A DNA stretch of 64,000 nucleotides from the NCBI GenBank assembly GCA_910584615.1, contig CAJUAM010000006.1:1-64000 (forward strand), given 5' to 3'. Below the pieces are notes generated by a model. The model had not been told where the DNA came from and did no database searches. It was given only the letters and a program-made list of their open reading frames with translations. The stretch's first letter is position 1; the number at the start of each line of letters is the position of its first letter. Origin of the DNA: an uncultured Dorea sp. (GTDB taxonomy: Bacteria; Bacillota; Clostridia; Lachnospirales; Lachnospiraceae). Positions 1 to 8,930 of this stretch are shown piece after piece. Both the position numbers and the translations under genes were made by a program.

Positions 1-50
1 GATAGGGGTCTCCAAAACCTTTGGCGGGGGTTCGATTCCCTCATCCCCTG
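1..50 (+). tRNA. tRNA-Trp (CCA anticodon), 3' part
   Basis: Only the 3' half lies in the window. An anticodon loop at 10-16 contains CCA at 12-14, which reads the Trp codon UGG. The T-stem is 26-30 paired with 38-42 around the TTCGATT loop, the acceptor 3' strand is 43-49, and the discriminator is G at 50, as expected for bacterial tRNA-Trp. The CCA tail is not encoded. The D-arm and 5' acceptor strand lie before the window, so the fold cannot be fully checked. Confidence 0.88.
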
Positions 51-57
51 TTGGATG

Positions 58-107
58 AAAAAAGCTGTAAACCTTGATTTTTCGAGGCTTGCAGCTTTTT
101 ATTTTTT
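58..107. terminator. Rho-independent terminator after tRNA-Trp, probably bidirectional
   Basis: An imperfect hairpin has arms AAAGCTG (61-67) and CAGCTTT (92-98) with further pairing of ACCT and AGG inside, followed by a T-rich run at 96-107. The A-run at 58-63 gives the matching U-run on the minus strand, so the same stem could also end the amidohydrolase operon that stops at 127. Confidence 0.7.
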
Positions 108-126
108 CTGACCGTTCCCTTTTTGA

Positions 127-840
127 TTATTTTATTAAGCTTAGGATTGTTCCTCCCATGATCTTATCAAATTCCGTCTCATTTTTCGCGTAGCGCCGGA
201 TCTTATTAAACTCCCACTCGTAATCACAGAAAGGTCCGTCTGTTCCCCAGATCACTTTATCGCCGCCTAATTTCTCCATGATCTTACTCGTTTCAAAACC
301 AGGAACCCTGGACGTCTCTAAATACAGATTATCATTTTCTAACGCCACCTCAATTGCCTGTTCCCACTCCCAGAAGTATCCGCTGTGAGCCATGATCAAC
401 GGCACTTTCGGGAATCTTCTGGCCATCCGGTCAAATTCCGTCGGGCAATTGTAAAGGTCCGCGGATCCATGTACGATCACAACCCTGTCATACGCCTGTA
501 CCACTTCGAATAATGGGTCTGCAAGCCTTTTACTGCTGAGCGGGAAACCGCATATGGTAGGATGCAGCTTTACGCCTTTAAATCCATTTTTAAAACACCT
601 TTCCAACTCGTCCGCCGCTCCTTTTTCATCCCACGGATTCACCGCGCAGAACGGGATCAGACGCTCGGGATATTCCTTTACATATTTTACAACTGCGTCA
701 TTGTTAAAAAAGCCTTCTGTAAACGGGAATACCACCGTTTTATCCACATTCATCGTATCCATTCTCTCTACTACATCTCTGCCGCTCCATGCAGCGGCTC
801 CCTCGCCGACATGCGTATGTGCATCTACTTTCAACATCAT
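127..840 (-). CDS. Amidohydrolase family 2 metal-dependent hydrolase
   Basis: A 237-residue TIM-barrel hydrolase of the Amidohydro_2 type. The N-terminal metal motif HTH (in DAHTHVGEG), the barrel motifs KLHP, VIVHG and MAHSG, and a C-terminal GTDGPF with the expected catalytic Asp are all visible. The family includes decarboxylases and lactone or ester hydrolases acting on carboxylated rings and sugars, and the substrate cannot be read here. It is the last gene of the ABC transporter operon, 9 nt after the second permease, so it probably acts on the imported compound or a derivative. A second ATG follows the first directly; either could be the start. Confidence 0.85.
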   Translation of the reverse strand: MMLKVDAHTHVGEGAAAWSGRDVVERMDTMNVDKTVVFPFTEGFFNNDAVVKYVKEYPERLIPFCAVNPWDEKGAADELERCFKNGFKGVKLHPTICGFPLSSKRLADPLFEVVQAYDRVVIVHGSADLYNCPTEFDRMARRFPKVPLIMAHSGYFWEWEQAIEVALENDNLYLETSRVPGFETSKIMEKLGGDKVIWGTDGPFCDYEWEFNKIRRYAKNETEFDKIMGGTILSLIK

Positions 841-849
841 TCTTTCCTC

Positions 850-1848
850 CTATGAATTTATCTTACTTTTTAATACGCCAAGTGCCACGGCCAAAATAAT
901 AAATATACCGTTAAATATATTTTTATAAGCAATCCCCATTCCCATCAATGTAAAAAAATTGCTCAGGAACCCGACAAACAAAGCTCCTATTACACTTCCG
1001 ATAATATTAAACTTATTTCTTACGGAAACCAAAGTTCCTATGTACACTGCCACAAAACAATCTGTCAGGTAAGTCTCCACACCTCTCGGCACGGCATTTC
1101 CGGATCTTGATACCAGCATGATTCCGGCCAGCGCCGCCAGAAGAGAGCTGATTATAAACGTCGCCGCAAATACCCTGCGCACATTCACACCGGCCAAAAG
1201 GGAAGCTTTTACATTCCCGCAGAGCGCATCCATATGCCTTCCGAAGACAGAACGCTCTTTTACCAGATACATGATAATTATGATCGCAACCGTTAAAATC
1301 ACCAACACGGAAACTGGTCCTACACTTTCCTGTCCAATGAAGAAGAAATCTTTTACACGCGCCGCAGGAAGCGTAAATAAAATCTGCGGCTGTGCTCCGT
1401 CCGTCATTGTAAGCTCTACACTCCGCACAATAAACATCATCCCAAGAGTTCCGATTATCGCCGGAATCCCAAGATAGGAAATCAGTACAGCATTTAAAAT
1501 CCCTATAATCATGCCAAACAACAGCGCTCCCAGAATTGCCACTATAAAATTGTGTCCGGATAAAATCAGCATCGCCGCAACAACCCCTGCCGCATCAGCC
1601 ACCTGCGCAATAGACAAGTCGATCCCTTTCACAGACATTACCATCGTCATCCCAAATGTCATAATAATCAGTAACGAACTGGAATTCAGAACTCCCAGGA
1701 TATTCTCAATCCTCATAAATCTTGGTTCTATGATCTGAAAGATGATCAGTACTCCGCATATTCCAATAATGGCACCATGTCTGGCTATAAAACCAAGCAC
1801 CCTTTCTCTGGAAAGAGTTTCTTCTTTTTTTAATTGTTCCACATTCAT
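850..1848 (-). CDS. Sugar ABC transporter permease (RbsC/BPD_transp_2 type), second copy
   Basis: A 332-residue integral membrane protein with about nine to ten hydrophobic segments and the RbsC-family loop containing GNVKASLLAGVNVRR, which is the EAA-like coupling region to the ATPase. With the neighbouring permease it would form the membrane channel of a ribose/galactose-class importer. The two permeases are clearly different sequences, suggesting a heterodimer as in AraH/YtfT-YjfF-like systems. It lies 11 nt after the first permease and 9 nt before the amidohydrolase. Substrate is inferred only at class level. Confidence 0.88.
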   Translation of the reverse strand: MNVEQLKKEETLSRERVLGFIARHGAIIGICGVLIIFQIIEPRFMRIENILGVLNSSSLLIIMTFGMTMVMSVKGIDLSIAQVADAAGVVAAMLILSGHNFIVAILGALLFGMIIGILNAVLISYLGIPAIIGTLGMMFIVRSVELTMTDGAQPQILFTLPAARVKDFFFIGQESVGPVSVLVILTVAIIIIMYLVKERSVFGRHMDALCGNVKASLLAGVNVRRVFAATFIISSLLAALAGIMLVSRSGNAVPRGVETYLTDCFVAVYIGTLVSVRNKFNIIGSVIGALFVGFLSNFFTLMGMGIAYKNIFNGIFIILAVALGVLKSKINS

Positions 1849-1859
1849 CCGCCCCCTTC

Positions 1860-2843
1860 CTAAAATATTGTGACCTGCCCGATTTCCCGCTTCTTGATAA
1901 CTGTCAATAAAATAGACAATATTAAGATCAGCCCCAGAACGCCCGATATCTGCTGATTAGAAATACCGTTAATGATCAAAGCGTTAGACATCGCAGCTAT
2001 AAACATACCTGATATCACCGTTCCAATCACACTCAGCTCACCTGTTTTAGAAAAGGTACTTCCAAGATACGCCGCAGATAATGCCTGGATCAAAAAGTCC
2101 ATCCCGCTGATCACCGCAGTTGCCCCATAATTATAAGAACACTGTAAAACCCCTGTAAATCCAAGAATCACTCCTGATAACACATACGAGAGCAAAAGAT
2201 ATTTTGAGGTATTAATTCCTCTAAGCTTAGCTGCCGCCGCATTTTCTCCTGTTGCATACATACGCAGCCCAATGCTTGTATGCTTAAAAAGGAAATTAAG
2301 GATCACACACACCGCGATCACAATCAGAAATATAACTGGTACAATTGCGATCCTTCCCTGTCCAAGCACTGAAAATCCATCTATCGCATTGATCGTAAGC
2401 GCTTTTCCGTCATTATACCAGGATGTCATTCCCTGCAGAATAAACATAGTTCCCAATGTTGACACAAATGTGGGGATTTTGATAACAATCACCAAAAACG
2501 CATTCAATATACCTATCAAAAGTCCTACCGCGATACCTGACGTAAGCACTGCTGCCACACTGGTACCCGCAATCAGCATACCAGCCGCCAGATTACAGGT
2601 AAACTGCACTAACGCTCCAGCTCCCATGTCAAACCCGCCGCCTATGAGTACTGTCGTAAGTCCCAGTGCGATCATCGTAAGCACACTTCCCTGCTTGAGC
2701 ACAGTCATAATATTATTCAAGTCAAAAAACAGCGGAGCCCGTAAACCTAACATAAAAAGGATGATAAGCATACAGATCCCAGTCCCGCGGCTTAATAAAA
2801 TATTGCCTACATCTGCAGATTTTAATTTTTCTCTTTTACTCAC
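1860..2843 (-). CDS. Sugar ABC transporter permease (RbsC type), first copy, GTG start
   Basis: A 327-residue permease of the BPD_transp_2 family with multiple membrane spans and the coupling loop ATGENAAAAKLRGINTSKY. I start it at the GTG at 2843-2841. This overlaps the TGA of the ATPase gene (GTGA, 4 bp) and has a GGAGG seven to eight bases upstream; the longer reading to 2894 would run into the ATPase gene without its own ribosome site. Such a stop-start overlap indicates translational coupling. It partners with the second permease downstream. Confidence 0.88.
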   Translation of the reverse strand: MSKREKLKSADVGNILLSRGTGICMLIILFMLGLRAPLFFDLNNIMTVLKQGSVLTMIALGLTTVLIGGGFDMGAGALVQFTCNLAAGMLIAGTSVAAVLTSGIAVGLLIGILNAFLVIVIKIPTFVSTLGTMFILQGMTSWYNDGKALTINAIDGFSVLGQGRIAIVPVIFLIVIAVCVILNFLFKHTSIGLRMYATGENAAAAKLRGINTSKYLLLSYVLSGVILGFTGVLQCSYNYGATAVISGMDFLIQALSAAYLGSTFSKTGELSVIGTVISGMFIAAMSNALIINGISNQQISGVLGLILILSILLTVIKKREIGQVTIF

Positions 2844-4381
2844 TGCTCTTTTGCCTCCTTCCTGATCTGTTCCGCTTCTCCGCCAGCCGCCCAATATAAA
2901 ATATCATGCTCTGTCGCTTTGTCCGCTTCAAATTCTTTTACAATCCTGCCTTTCGCCATCACAGCGATCCTGTCACAGATCCCTAATAGCTCTTCATTCT
3001 CGGAAGAGATAAAAATAATCCCGCACCCTTTCTTCGCCAGAGCTATCATCTGTTTGTAAATCTCTGTCTTTGCGCCGATATCTACGCCTGTCGTCGGCTG
3101 GTCAAACACAAATACTTTAAAATCTCCTGTCATCCATCTCCCAATGACAACTTTTTGCTGATTTCCTCCGGAAAGTTCACCAACAAGCTGCTTCTTCCCT
3201 GTACATACGATGTTCAGAGCCGATTTGATTTTTTCAAACTGGCTGCTTTCATATTTTTTGTCAATAATCCCCTTTTTCGCCCACAGATTTGTAGCTGTCA
3301 AAGAAAGATTCTCCCCAATATCCATCTGCGCCACAATTCCTTCATTTCTCCGATCTTCCGGTATAAAAGCAATGCCTGCCTTTCCTGCCTCAAGAGGTGA
3401 TTTTGCCTTCAGCTCACGCCCCTCTATCTTCACCGTCCCGCTTTTTATCTTTTCCACACCATACATCGCCATCATGGTTTCTGTCCGGCCCGCTCCTACT
3501 AACCCTGCAAGTCCTAATATTTCACCTCTGCGCAATTGGAAGCTCACACCATTTACCAACGTACCTGAATGTAAATCTTCCACCTCTACAAGCACCTCAC
3601 CCGGCTCTACTTTTTCTTTTGGATAAAAATCTTTCAGCTCCTGCCCGATCATCAGGCTTACTACATCTTTTTGTCCCAGTTCCTTAGTCGGAAAGGTCCC
3701 CTGCAGCCTGCTGTCTCTTAAAACCGTAATGCTGTCTGTGATCCGGAATATTTCATCTAAATGGTGGGATATGTATATGATCGTAACACCCTGCTCTTTT
3801 AATTTTTGTATGACCTCAAAAAGCTTTTCAATCTCCCTGTTGCTTAAAGATGCCGTTGGTTCATCCAGAATCAGCAGTTTGGGATTCCTGAGAAGTGCTG
3901 TAATGATTGCCACCTGCTCCCTTTGTCCCACACTTAAAGACGATATCTGCCGGTCAGATGTAAAGTCTGATTCTATCAGCGTCAATTTTTCATCTACCAG
4001 CTTTTTCATCTTTTTAAAATCCAGCTTTCCTCCCTTTCCTTTGATCTCCGATCCTAAAAATGCATTTCTTGTCACATCAAAAAACGGAACTAACTGTTGA
4101 TCCTGATGGATAATGGATATACCGGCTTTTTCTGAATCCTTAGGGGAATAGATCTCTATTTCTTGTCCCCCCATCATAATCTCCCCGCCGTCTCTGGAAT
4201 ACACACCTGTAATAATTTTGACCAGCGTAGATTTCCCCGCTCCATTTTGACCCAGAAGCGCATGTACTTCACCTTTTTTTACTATGAAATCAATATCCTG
4301 CAGCACTTTATTTTTTCCGAAACTTTTACATATCCCTCTACATTCTAATAATACCTGGCTTTCAGCCATCATCATCACCAA
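2840..4381 (-). CDS. Sugar ABC transporter ATP-binding protein (RbsA/MglA type)
   Basis: A 513-residue double ATPase. The first cassette has Walker A GQNGAGKST near residues 44-52, signature LSVGQ and Walker B LLILDEPTA. The second has the degenerate Walker A GLVGAGRTE, signature LSGGNQQK and Walker B VFVFDQPT, the arrangement typical of ribose/galactose importers. It energises uptake with the two permeases and the binding protein. An intercistronic hairpin separates it from the binding-protein gene, suggesting lower expression than that gene. Several ATGs follow each other at the start (4381, 4375, 4372, 4369), with only a weak ribosome site, so the exact start is uncertain. Confidence 0.92.
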   Translation of the reverse strand: MVMMMAESQVLLECRGICKSFGKNKVLQDIDFIVKKGEVHALLGQNGAGKSTLVKIITGVYSRDGGEIMMGGQEIEIYSPKDSEKAGISIIHQDQQLVPFFDVTRNAFLGSEIKGKGGKLDFKKMKKLVDEKLTLIESDFTSDRQISSLSVGQREQVAIITALLRNPKLLILDEPTASLSNREIEKLFEVIQKLKEQGVTIIYISHHLDEIFRITDSITVLRDSRLQGTFPTKELGQKDVVSLMIGQELKDFYPKEKVEPGEVLVEVEDLHSGTLVNGVSFQLRRGEILGLAGLVGAGRTETMMAMYGVEKIKSGTVKIEGRELKAKSPLEAGKAGIAFIPEDRRNEGIVAQMDIGENLSLTATNLWAKKGIIDKKYESSQFEKIKSALNIVCTGKKQLVGELSGGNQQKVVIGRWMTGDFKVFVFDQPTTGVDIGAKTEIYKQMIALAKKGCGIIFISSENEELLGICDRIAVMAKGRIVKEFEADKATEHDILYWAAGGEAEQIRKEAKEQ

Positions 4382-4403
4382 CTTTCTAGGTTTCTTTGAA
4401 GAA

Positions 4404-4431
4404 ATTCGAGCGGGACTCCTCCCGCCCGAAT
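4404..4431 (-). other. Intercistronic stem-loop between binding protein and ATPase genes
   Basis: A GC-rich hairpin with arms ATTCGAGCGGGA and TCCCGCCCGAAT around a 4-nt loop, with one mismatched pair. On the minus strand it is followed by only a short T-rich stretch, so it looks like a leaky terminator or a 3'-end-stabilising stem. Such elements often raise the yield of the binding-protein transcript relative to the rest of a transporter operon. Confidence 0.65.
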
Positions 4432-4469
4432 GAATATGCCGCCCCCAATTTCCTGCTATTTCTTAACTC

Positions 4470-5612
4470 CTATGGAAGACTCGGATAAGAAACAAGCACA
4501 TCATCTTTTTTCGGGAATGTCTTTTCTACGTCTTCCTTCGCAAGTCCCGCAGTTTCCCAGAAGCCTTCGCCCCATCTCAATTCCGCTGCCTCTACACCAT
4601 TCTTTCTCGTAGCCACATAACAATTTGCCGGAATTTTGGCAGATAACGCAGAAGCCTCCACTTCACCCTTCAGACCCTGCATTAAAACTTCAGCCGACTG
4701 CTTTCCGATATCATTCGCATCCTGTACTACGGTTGCTATAAACGGGCTGTCTTCCTGGAACAACATCTGAAATCCGATAACATCTCCGTCAATTCCAACC
4801 ATCTTGATCTCTTTTCCTCTTCCTGCACGACGGATCGCTTCTGCTGCTCCTGATACCAGTTGGTCATACGTACCAAAAATACCCGCGATACTTCCTTCCT
4901 CCGGATTTGCCGTAAGGATTTCTTCGATCTGAGTCTGCACCTTTGCCGGATTATGCTCTGCCGGAACCTCATGGATCTTCACATCCGGATAGTCTGCGGC
5001 AACAGCCTCAAAAATTCTCTTTCTCGTCTCAAGAAGCGGAGCTCCCGGAACCCATACCACATACACATCTCCAGTATATCCGATACTTGCCAGCAGCGCA
5101 TCCGCTGCCAAGGTTGACATAAGAGGATCATCTCCATTAATATCCGTTAATGTATTTTCTACCCTAAGGCCTATACCATTTGTCACAACCGGAATCCCTT
5201 TATCTGCTGCTTTTTTCATCAACGGCGCAAGCTGTTCTCCGTCTCCAAGATGTACGATCAATCCGTCAATCCCTGAATTGATCAGGTTCTCAATGTTTTC
5301 GTTATGCTTTTGGACATCCGCCTGGGCATCTGCGATGACTACACTCCCGCCGGCAGCTTCAATCTGCTCCTGAGCAGCGGATATACAACCTCGATTGTAG
5401 TCATTGGTAATCTCTCTTGCCGCGATACCAATCTTAAAATCACCTTTTACCGTACTTTCTGTGACATCTTCCTTGGTTTCCTTTTCTTCTGCCGCCTCAG
5501 TTGATGCCTCCCCGGCTCCGGCGTCCTTTTCATCAACGGAACATCCCGCCAATGTTCCTGCCAGCATCATACCGGCGAGAAACAATCCGAACCATTTTTT
5601 CAATTTACACAT
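4470..5612 (-). CDS. Sugar ABC transporter substrate-binding lipoprotein (periplasmic binding protein type 1)
   Basis: A 380-residue protein starting with a lipoprotein signal: charged N-terminus, hydrophobic core and lipobox LAGC, with Cys at about residue 24. An acidic Glu-rich linker and a RbsB/Peripla_BP_4 fold follow (KIGIAAREITNDYNRG..., then GLIVHLGDGEQ, VVTNGIG and KMVGIDGD). It would sit on the outside of the membrane and deliver a sugar or similar compound to the permeases. It is the first gene of the operon, with a good ribosome site (AAGGAGG) and its own strong promoter. The divergent two-component system is its probable regulator. The ligand cannot be named. Confidence 0.9.
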   Translation of the reverse strand: MCKLKKWFGLFLAGMMLAGTLAGCSVDEKDAGAGEASTEAAEEKETKEDVTESTVKGDFKIGIAAREITNDYNRGCISAAQEQIEAAGGSVVIADAQADVQKHNENIENLINSGIDGLIVHLGDGEQLAPLMKKAADKGIPVVTNGIGLRVENTLTDINGDDPLMSTLAADALLASIGYTGDVYVVWVPGAPLLETRKRIFEAVAADYPDVKIHEVPAEHNPAKVQTQIEEILTANPEEGSIAGIFGTYDQLVSGAAEAIRRAGRGKEIKMVGIDGDVIGFQMLFQEDSPFIATVVQDANDIGKQSAEVLMQGLKGEVEASALSAKIPANCYVATRKNGVEAAELRWGEGFWETAGLAKEDVEKTFPKKDDVLVSYPSLP

Positions 5613-5644
5613 TATTTTTTCCTCCTTGTATTTTTGATGTTTTC

Positions 5645-5672
5645 ATTATACAATAATATATATAATAGTCAA
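5645..5672 (-). promoter_or_regulatory. Promoter of the ABC transporter operon
   Basis: On the minus strand a -35 TTGACT (5672-5667) and a perfect -10 TATAAT (5650-5645) are separated by 16 bp, 33 bp before the binding-protein start codon. Confidence 0.75.
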
Positions 5673-5673
5673 T

Positions 5674-5697
5674 ATTTTAATAAACATTTTAATAAAC
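5674..5697. repeat. Tandem 12-bp direct repeat abutting the -35 of the ABC operon promoter
   Basis: The unit ATTTTAATAAAC occurs twice without a gap (5674-5685 and 5686-5697) and ends one base upstream of the -35 element of the ABC operon promoter. SARP/OmpR-like winged-helix activators commonly bind direct repeats next to or overlapping the -35 element, so this is a candidate site for the response regulator encoded at 8931. The role is inferred, while the repeat itself is exact. Confidence 0.5.
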
Positions 5698-5754
5698 ATC
5701 TGCATTATGCCCAATATAAAGGCAGTTATTTTGGATATAATACACAAATATTTC

Positions 5755-5781
5755 TTGATTTCAGTTATTACACGTTATAAT
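5755..5781 (+). promoter_or_regulatory. Probable promoter of the histidine kinase gene
   Basis: TTGATT (5755-5760) and a perfect TATAAT (5776-5781) are separated by 15 bp, a little short, 33 bp upstream of the kinase start codon. A one-base shift of the -35 would give 16 bp. Confidence 0.5.
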
Positions 5782-5814
5782 ATTATACATACTTCAATAA
5801 ACAGGAGGTCTGCC

Positions 5815-8800
5815 ATGAGAACTTTTAAAAAACTGCATTCTTTTTTTACTTTTAGCGTGCCTTTCCGCAAACCTTCCCCTTTTCAGATCTGGGTGATTTC
5901 TTCGCTGTGTCTGGCAGCCTTATTCTGCTTATTTATCATCTTTCCCAAAACGGACAAAAAAGCGGAGTCGGGAACTCTGAACGTTTCTTATATAGAAAAT
6001 TCTCATCCTATTGCCCTTAGCGGCGAATGGGAATACTACCATAATCGTTTTTTATTTTCCTCCGACTTTTCATCTGTGAATCCAGATCCCCCGATCCCAG
6101 AATACCGTATACTTCCCGGAACCATGCCTTCCACATACGGATACGGCACTTACCGTCTCACCTTTTCCTTCCATGAAACATCGGATCTGTTTTCCCTGCG
6201 TATTTCCGGTATCCAGGGCGCGGCACGGATCTATATAGACGGCAGACTGCTTTCCGATGTCGGGTTTACTTCTTCTCTCAAATCAAGTTCCGATGAGTCA
6301 AAGGACAACCAGTATATCGTATTCCCTCTGGATATTATGAAGCACTCCCACGAAATCATTATCCAGATTTCGAATTTCAGCAATTACAGCTCCGGCATCA
6401 CAAGTCCAATCTATTTTGGGACTCAGATCAATGGCTACCGCCTTTCCTCCCAATTTAAATTCGCAGAGTCGGTCGGTCTCATGAGCGTAAGTATTTTGGC
6501 CATACTGCTCATATTTATTCTTTTTTTCAAAATCCAGATGAGCAATACGAGTTATCTGCTGATGTATACCCTTATCTGGGCTTTCCATCTGGTATATTCC
6601 AGCAATGACCTGCTGACACAGCCTGTACAATCATGGATCTATCCTCTTCTCACCAGATTGTACATCTCCTCTCTCAGCCTTATGGGACTTTTTATGCTGC
6701 TGGTGTCCAGACACAATGACTATCCTTCCCGGATAACCGCAAAAATATCCTCTATATATCGGTATGCGGCTCCTGTTCTGATAGGATTTACTTTTCTTCT
6801 CCCCAACCGATTGCTGTCTGCAGTCAGCGTTATCACGGAAATCTATTTGATCACGGCTTTCTTACTTGCCACCGTGATTTTGATAAGTCAGATCCGCGCC
6901 GGCAGCTATCCCTCCCTGATGCTGTCTCTCTCCCTGAATTTCTGCCTCGGTTTCTTTCTCCTGCAGTGCTTCAACAGCCAGGGACACGTTACCGCACACG
7001 CTTACATCAAAGGCTATATTTTCCTTCTGGTAGCCTATGTAACATCCCAGATCGCGTACATCGCCCTGCAGGTCTCCCGTATCTACACCGGCAATGCCCG
7101 TCTGGCCCACCGAATGCTGATCACTAACAAATTAAAGAGCGAATTCATCTCCGCCACCTCCCATGAGCTGCGGACGCCGCTGCACGGCATTATCAATATC
7201 ATTGATTCTGCCAGCATGAAGCTGAAAGATTCTGATCCTTCTAAAGAAGAACTGCGCCTGGCCCGCACCCTTGCCAAGAAAATGAACAGCGTAATACACG
7301 ACCTCTATGGATTTTACGCCTCCGCCGAACGTCTGGATACCAGTCTCCACCCGGTGAATCTGGATATTGAAGTAAACGCTGTCATCGAATTGTTCCACTA
7401 TACATCCGACAGACCCCGGCTGACCTTTGAAAATAACCTGTCACGGGATGCGCTCTGGGTCAGCGCCGATGAGTCAAGACTGTGGGAAATCCTCAATAAT
7501 GTGATCGGAAACTCCGTGAAATATACAGAATCAGGAACCATCCGTATTACAAGCAGACGGATAGGAAATCAAATCCATATCTCCGTAACAGATACCGGCA
7601 TTGGCATGTCCTCCAAGGAAATCAACCACATCTTTGACAAATCCGTCCGCCTGGAGAACGCCTCAAAAAAAGCAGGCGGATTCGGATACGGTCTGTATCT
7701 GGTACGTCAGCTGGTAGAACAGATGGGAGGTAGCATCTATGTAGAATGGACGCGTCCGGATCAGGGAACATGTATTACCTTCTGCCTGAATGCCTGTGAT
7801 CCGGAAACAGAGCATCCGGAAACCTCGGCAGCTTCTGCTCCTGTCTTCTCCGAACTAGAGCAGAATTACCTGGAAGATTTCCGCGGCACTTTTGCCTCCC
7901 TCCTGGTTGTAGACGACAATGAAAATAATCTGCATATCATCCGCAGTATTTTTGAGGACTGCAGCTTCTTGATGGACTGTGTACAAAGTGCCCGGGATGC
8001 TTTGGAGTTGCTTAAGAAACAGTCCTATGATATTATCATATTAGATGTTATGATGCCTGAGATGAGCGGGTTTGAAATGTGTCAGGAAGTACGGAAACGC
8101 TATTCACATTTTGAGCTTCCGATCCTGCTTTTGACTGCCTGTAATTCTATGGAGGAGATACTGACCGGCTTTTGGTCGGGCGCCAATGACTATGTAGTAA
8201 AACCGGCAGACCGGATCGAACTGCGCACGAGAGTATTCAGCCTGATCACATTGAAGCAGTCTGTCAAATCTGCCCTGGACAACGAGATCCTTTTTCTGCA
8301 GGCGCAGATTCGGCCTCATTTTCTATACAATGCTTTCAATACCATCAGTGCTATTGCTCTGACAGACGGCGCTCAGGCCAGCGAGCTTATTGACTATCTG
8401 GCTGTCTATCTGCGGGGATGTTTTGGCACAAAAGCTAGTCAGGAGCTCATTCCCATTGATACGGAGCTTGGAATCGTAAAGTCCTATGTACGGATCGAAC
8501 AGGCACGCTTTGGAAAACGGCTGCATTTTACATCATCGCGCGCTACAGACCGCAGCTTTTTCCTTCCTCCTCTCACCATACAGCCTCTGATAGAAAATGC
8601 CATACGGCACACTACCCTAGACAGCTACAAAGATATCCATATTCAACTGGAGATCCGCGAACAGGAGGACTTTATCTGTATCATCATCACAGATAACGGG
8701 ACAGGGATCGATGCCTCCCGAATCTCAGAACTGCTGGATGAGCGTCCGACCGGGTCAAAGGGGGGTATCGGCCTGCGCAATGTAAACCGCCGATTAATGC

Positions 8801-8910
8801 TGCACTACGGTATTCCTCTGGATATCAAGACCTCTCTTGAAACCGGAACCCAGATCCTGATCCGGATTCCGGTCCACCCCAAAGTCTCCGGACATTCAGA
8901 TCATATTTAG
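5815..8910 (+). CDS. Hybrid sensor histidine kinase with two kinase modules (7TM-HisKA-HATPase-REC-LytS type)
   Basis: A 1031-residue membrane sensor. In order: a membrane segment near residues 23-43; an extracellular galactose-binding-like (7TMR-DISMED2-like) region up to about 220; seven membrane spans to about 425; HisKA with SHELRTP (phosphoacceptor His450); HATPase with DTGIGM near 593; a receiver with DD at 700-701 and phosphoacceptor Asp744; then a second, LytS-type kinase domain with QIRPHFLYN (His835) and a second HATPase with DNGTGID. The start at 5815 follows AGGAGGT; a longer reading has no ribosome site. The response regulator gene follows after 20 nt. The sensor region suggests a carbohydrate ligand, fitting the divergent sugar transporter; this is inference. 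Confidence 0.9.
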   Translation: MRTFKKLHSFFTFSVPFRKPSPFQIWVISSLCLAALFCLFIIFPKTDKKAESGTLNVSYIENSHPIALSGEWEYYHNRFLFSSDFSSVNPDPPIPEYRILPGTMPSTYGYGTYRLTFSFHETSDLFSLRISGIQGAARIYIDGRLLSDVGFTSSLKSSSDESKDNQYIVFPLDIMKHSHEIIIQISNFSNYSSGITSPIYFGTQINGYRLSSQFKFAESVGLMSVSILAILLIFILFFKIQMSNTSYLLMYTLIWAFHLVYSSNDLLTQPVQSWIYPLLTRLYISSLSLMGLFMLLVSRHNDYPSRITAKISSIYRYAAPVLIGFTFLLPNRLLSAVSVITEIYLITAFLLATVILISQIRAGSYPSLMLSLSLNFCLGFFLLQCFNSQGHVTAHAYIKGYIFLLVAYVTSQIAYIALQVSRIYTGNARLAHRMLITNKLKSEFISATSHELRTPLHGIINIIDSASMKLKDSDPSKEELRLARTLAKKMNSVIHDLYGFYASAERLDTSLHPVNLDIEVNAVIELFHYTSDRPRLTFENNLSRDALWVSADESRLWEILNNVIGNSVKYTESGTIRITSRRIGNQIHISVTDTGIGMSSKEINHIFDKSVRLENASKKAGGFGYGLYLVRQLVEQMGGSIYVEWTRPDQGTCITFCLNACDPETEHPETSAASAPVFSELEQNYLEDFRGTFASLLVVDDNENNLHIIRSIFEDCSFLMDCVQSARDALELLKKQSYDIIILDVMMPEMSGFEMCQEVRKRYSHFELPILLLTACNSMEEILTGFWSGANDYVVKPADRIELRTRVFSLITLKQSVKSALDNEILFLQAQIRPHFLYNAFNTISAIALTDGAQASELIDYLAVYLRGCFGTKASQELIPIDTELGIVKSYVRIEQARFGKRLHFTSSRATDRSFFLPPLTIQPLIENAIRHTTLDSYKDIHIQLEIREQEDFICIIITDNGTGIDASRISELLDERPTGSKGGIGLRNVNRRLMLHYGIPLDIKTSLETGTQILIRIPVHPKVSGHSDHI

Positions 8911-8930
8911 AATTAGAAGGGAAATCAATT

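Noticed and set aside
554..928. Open frames on the plus strand opposite the amidohydrolase gene
   Set aside because: They lie antisense to a clear gene, have no ribosome sites and show low-complexity composition typical of shadow frames.
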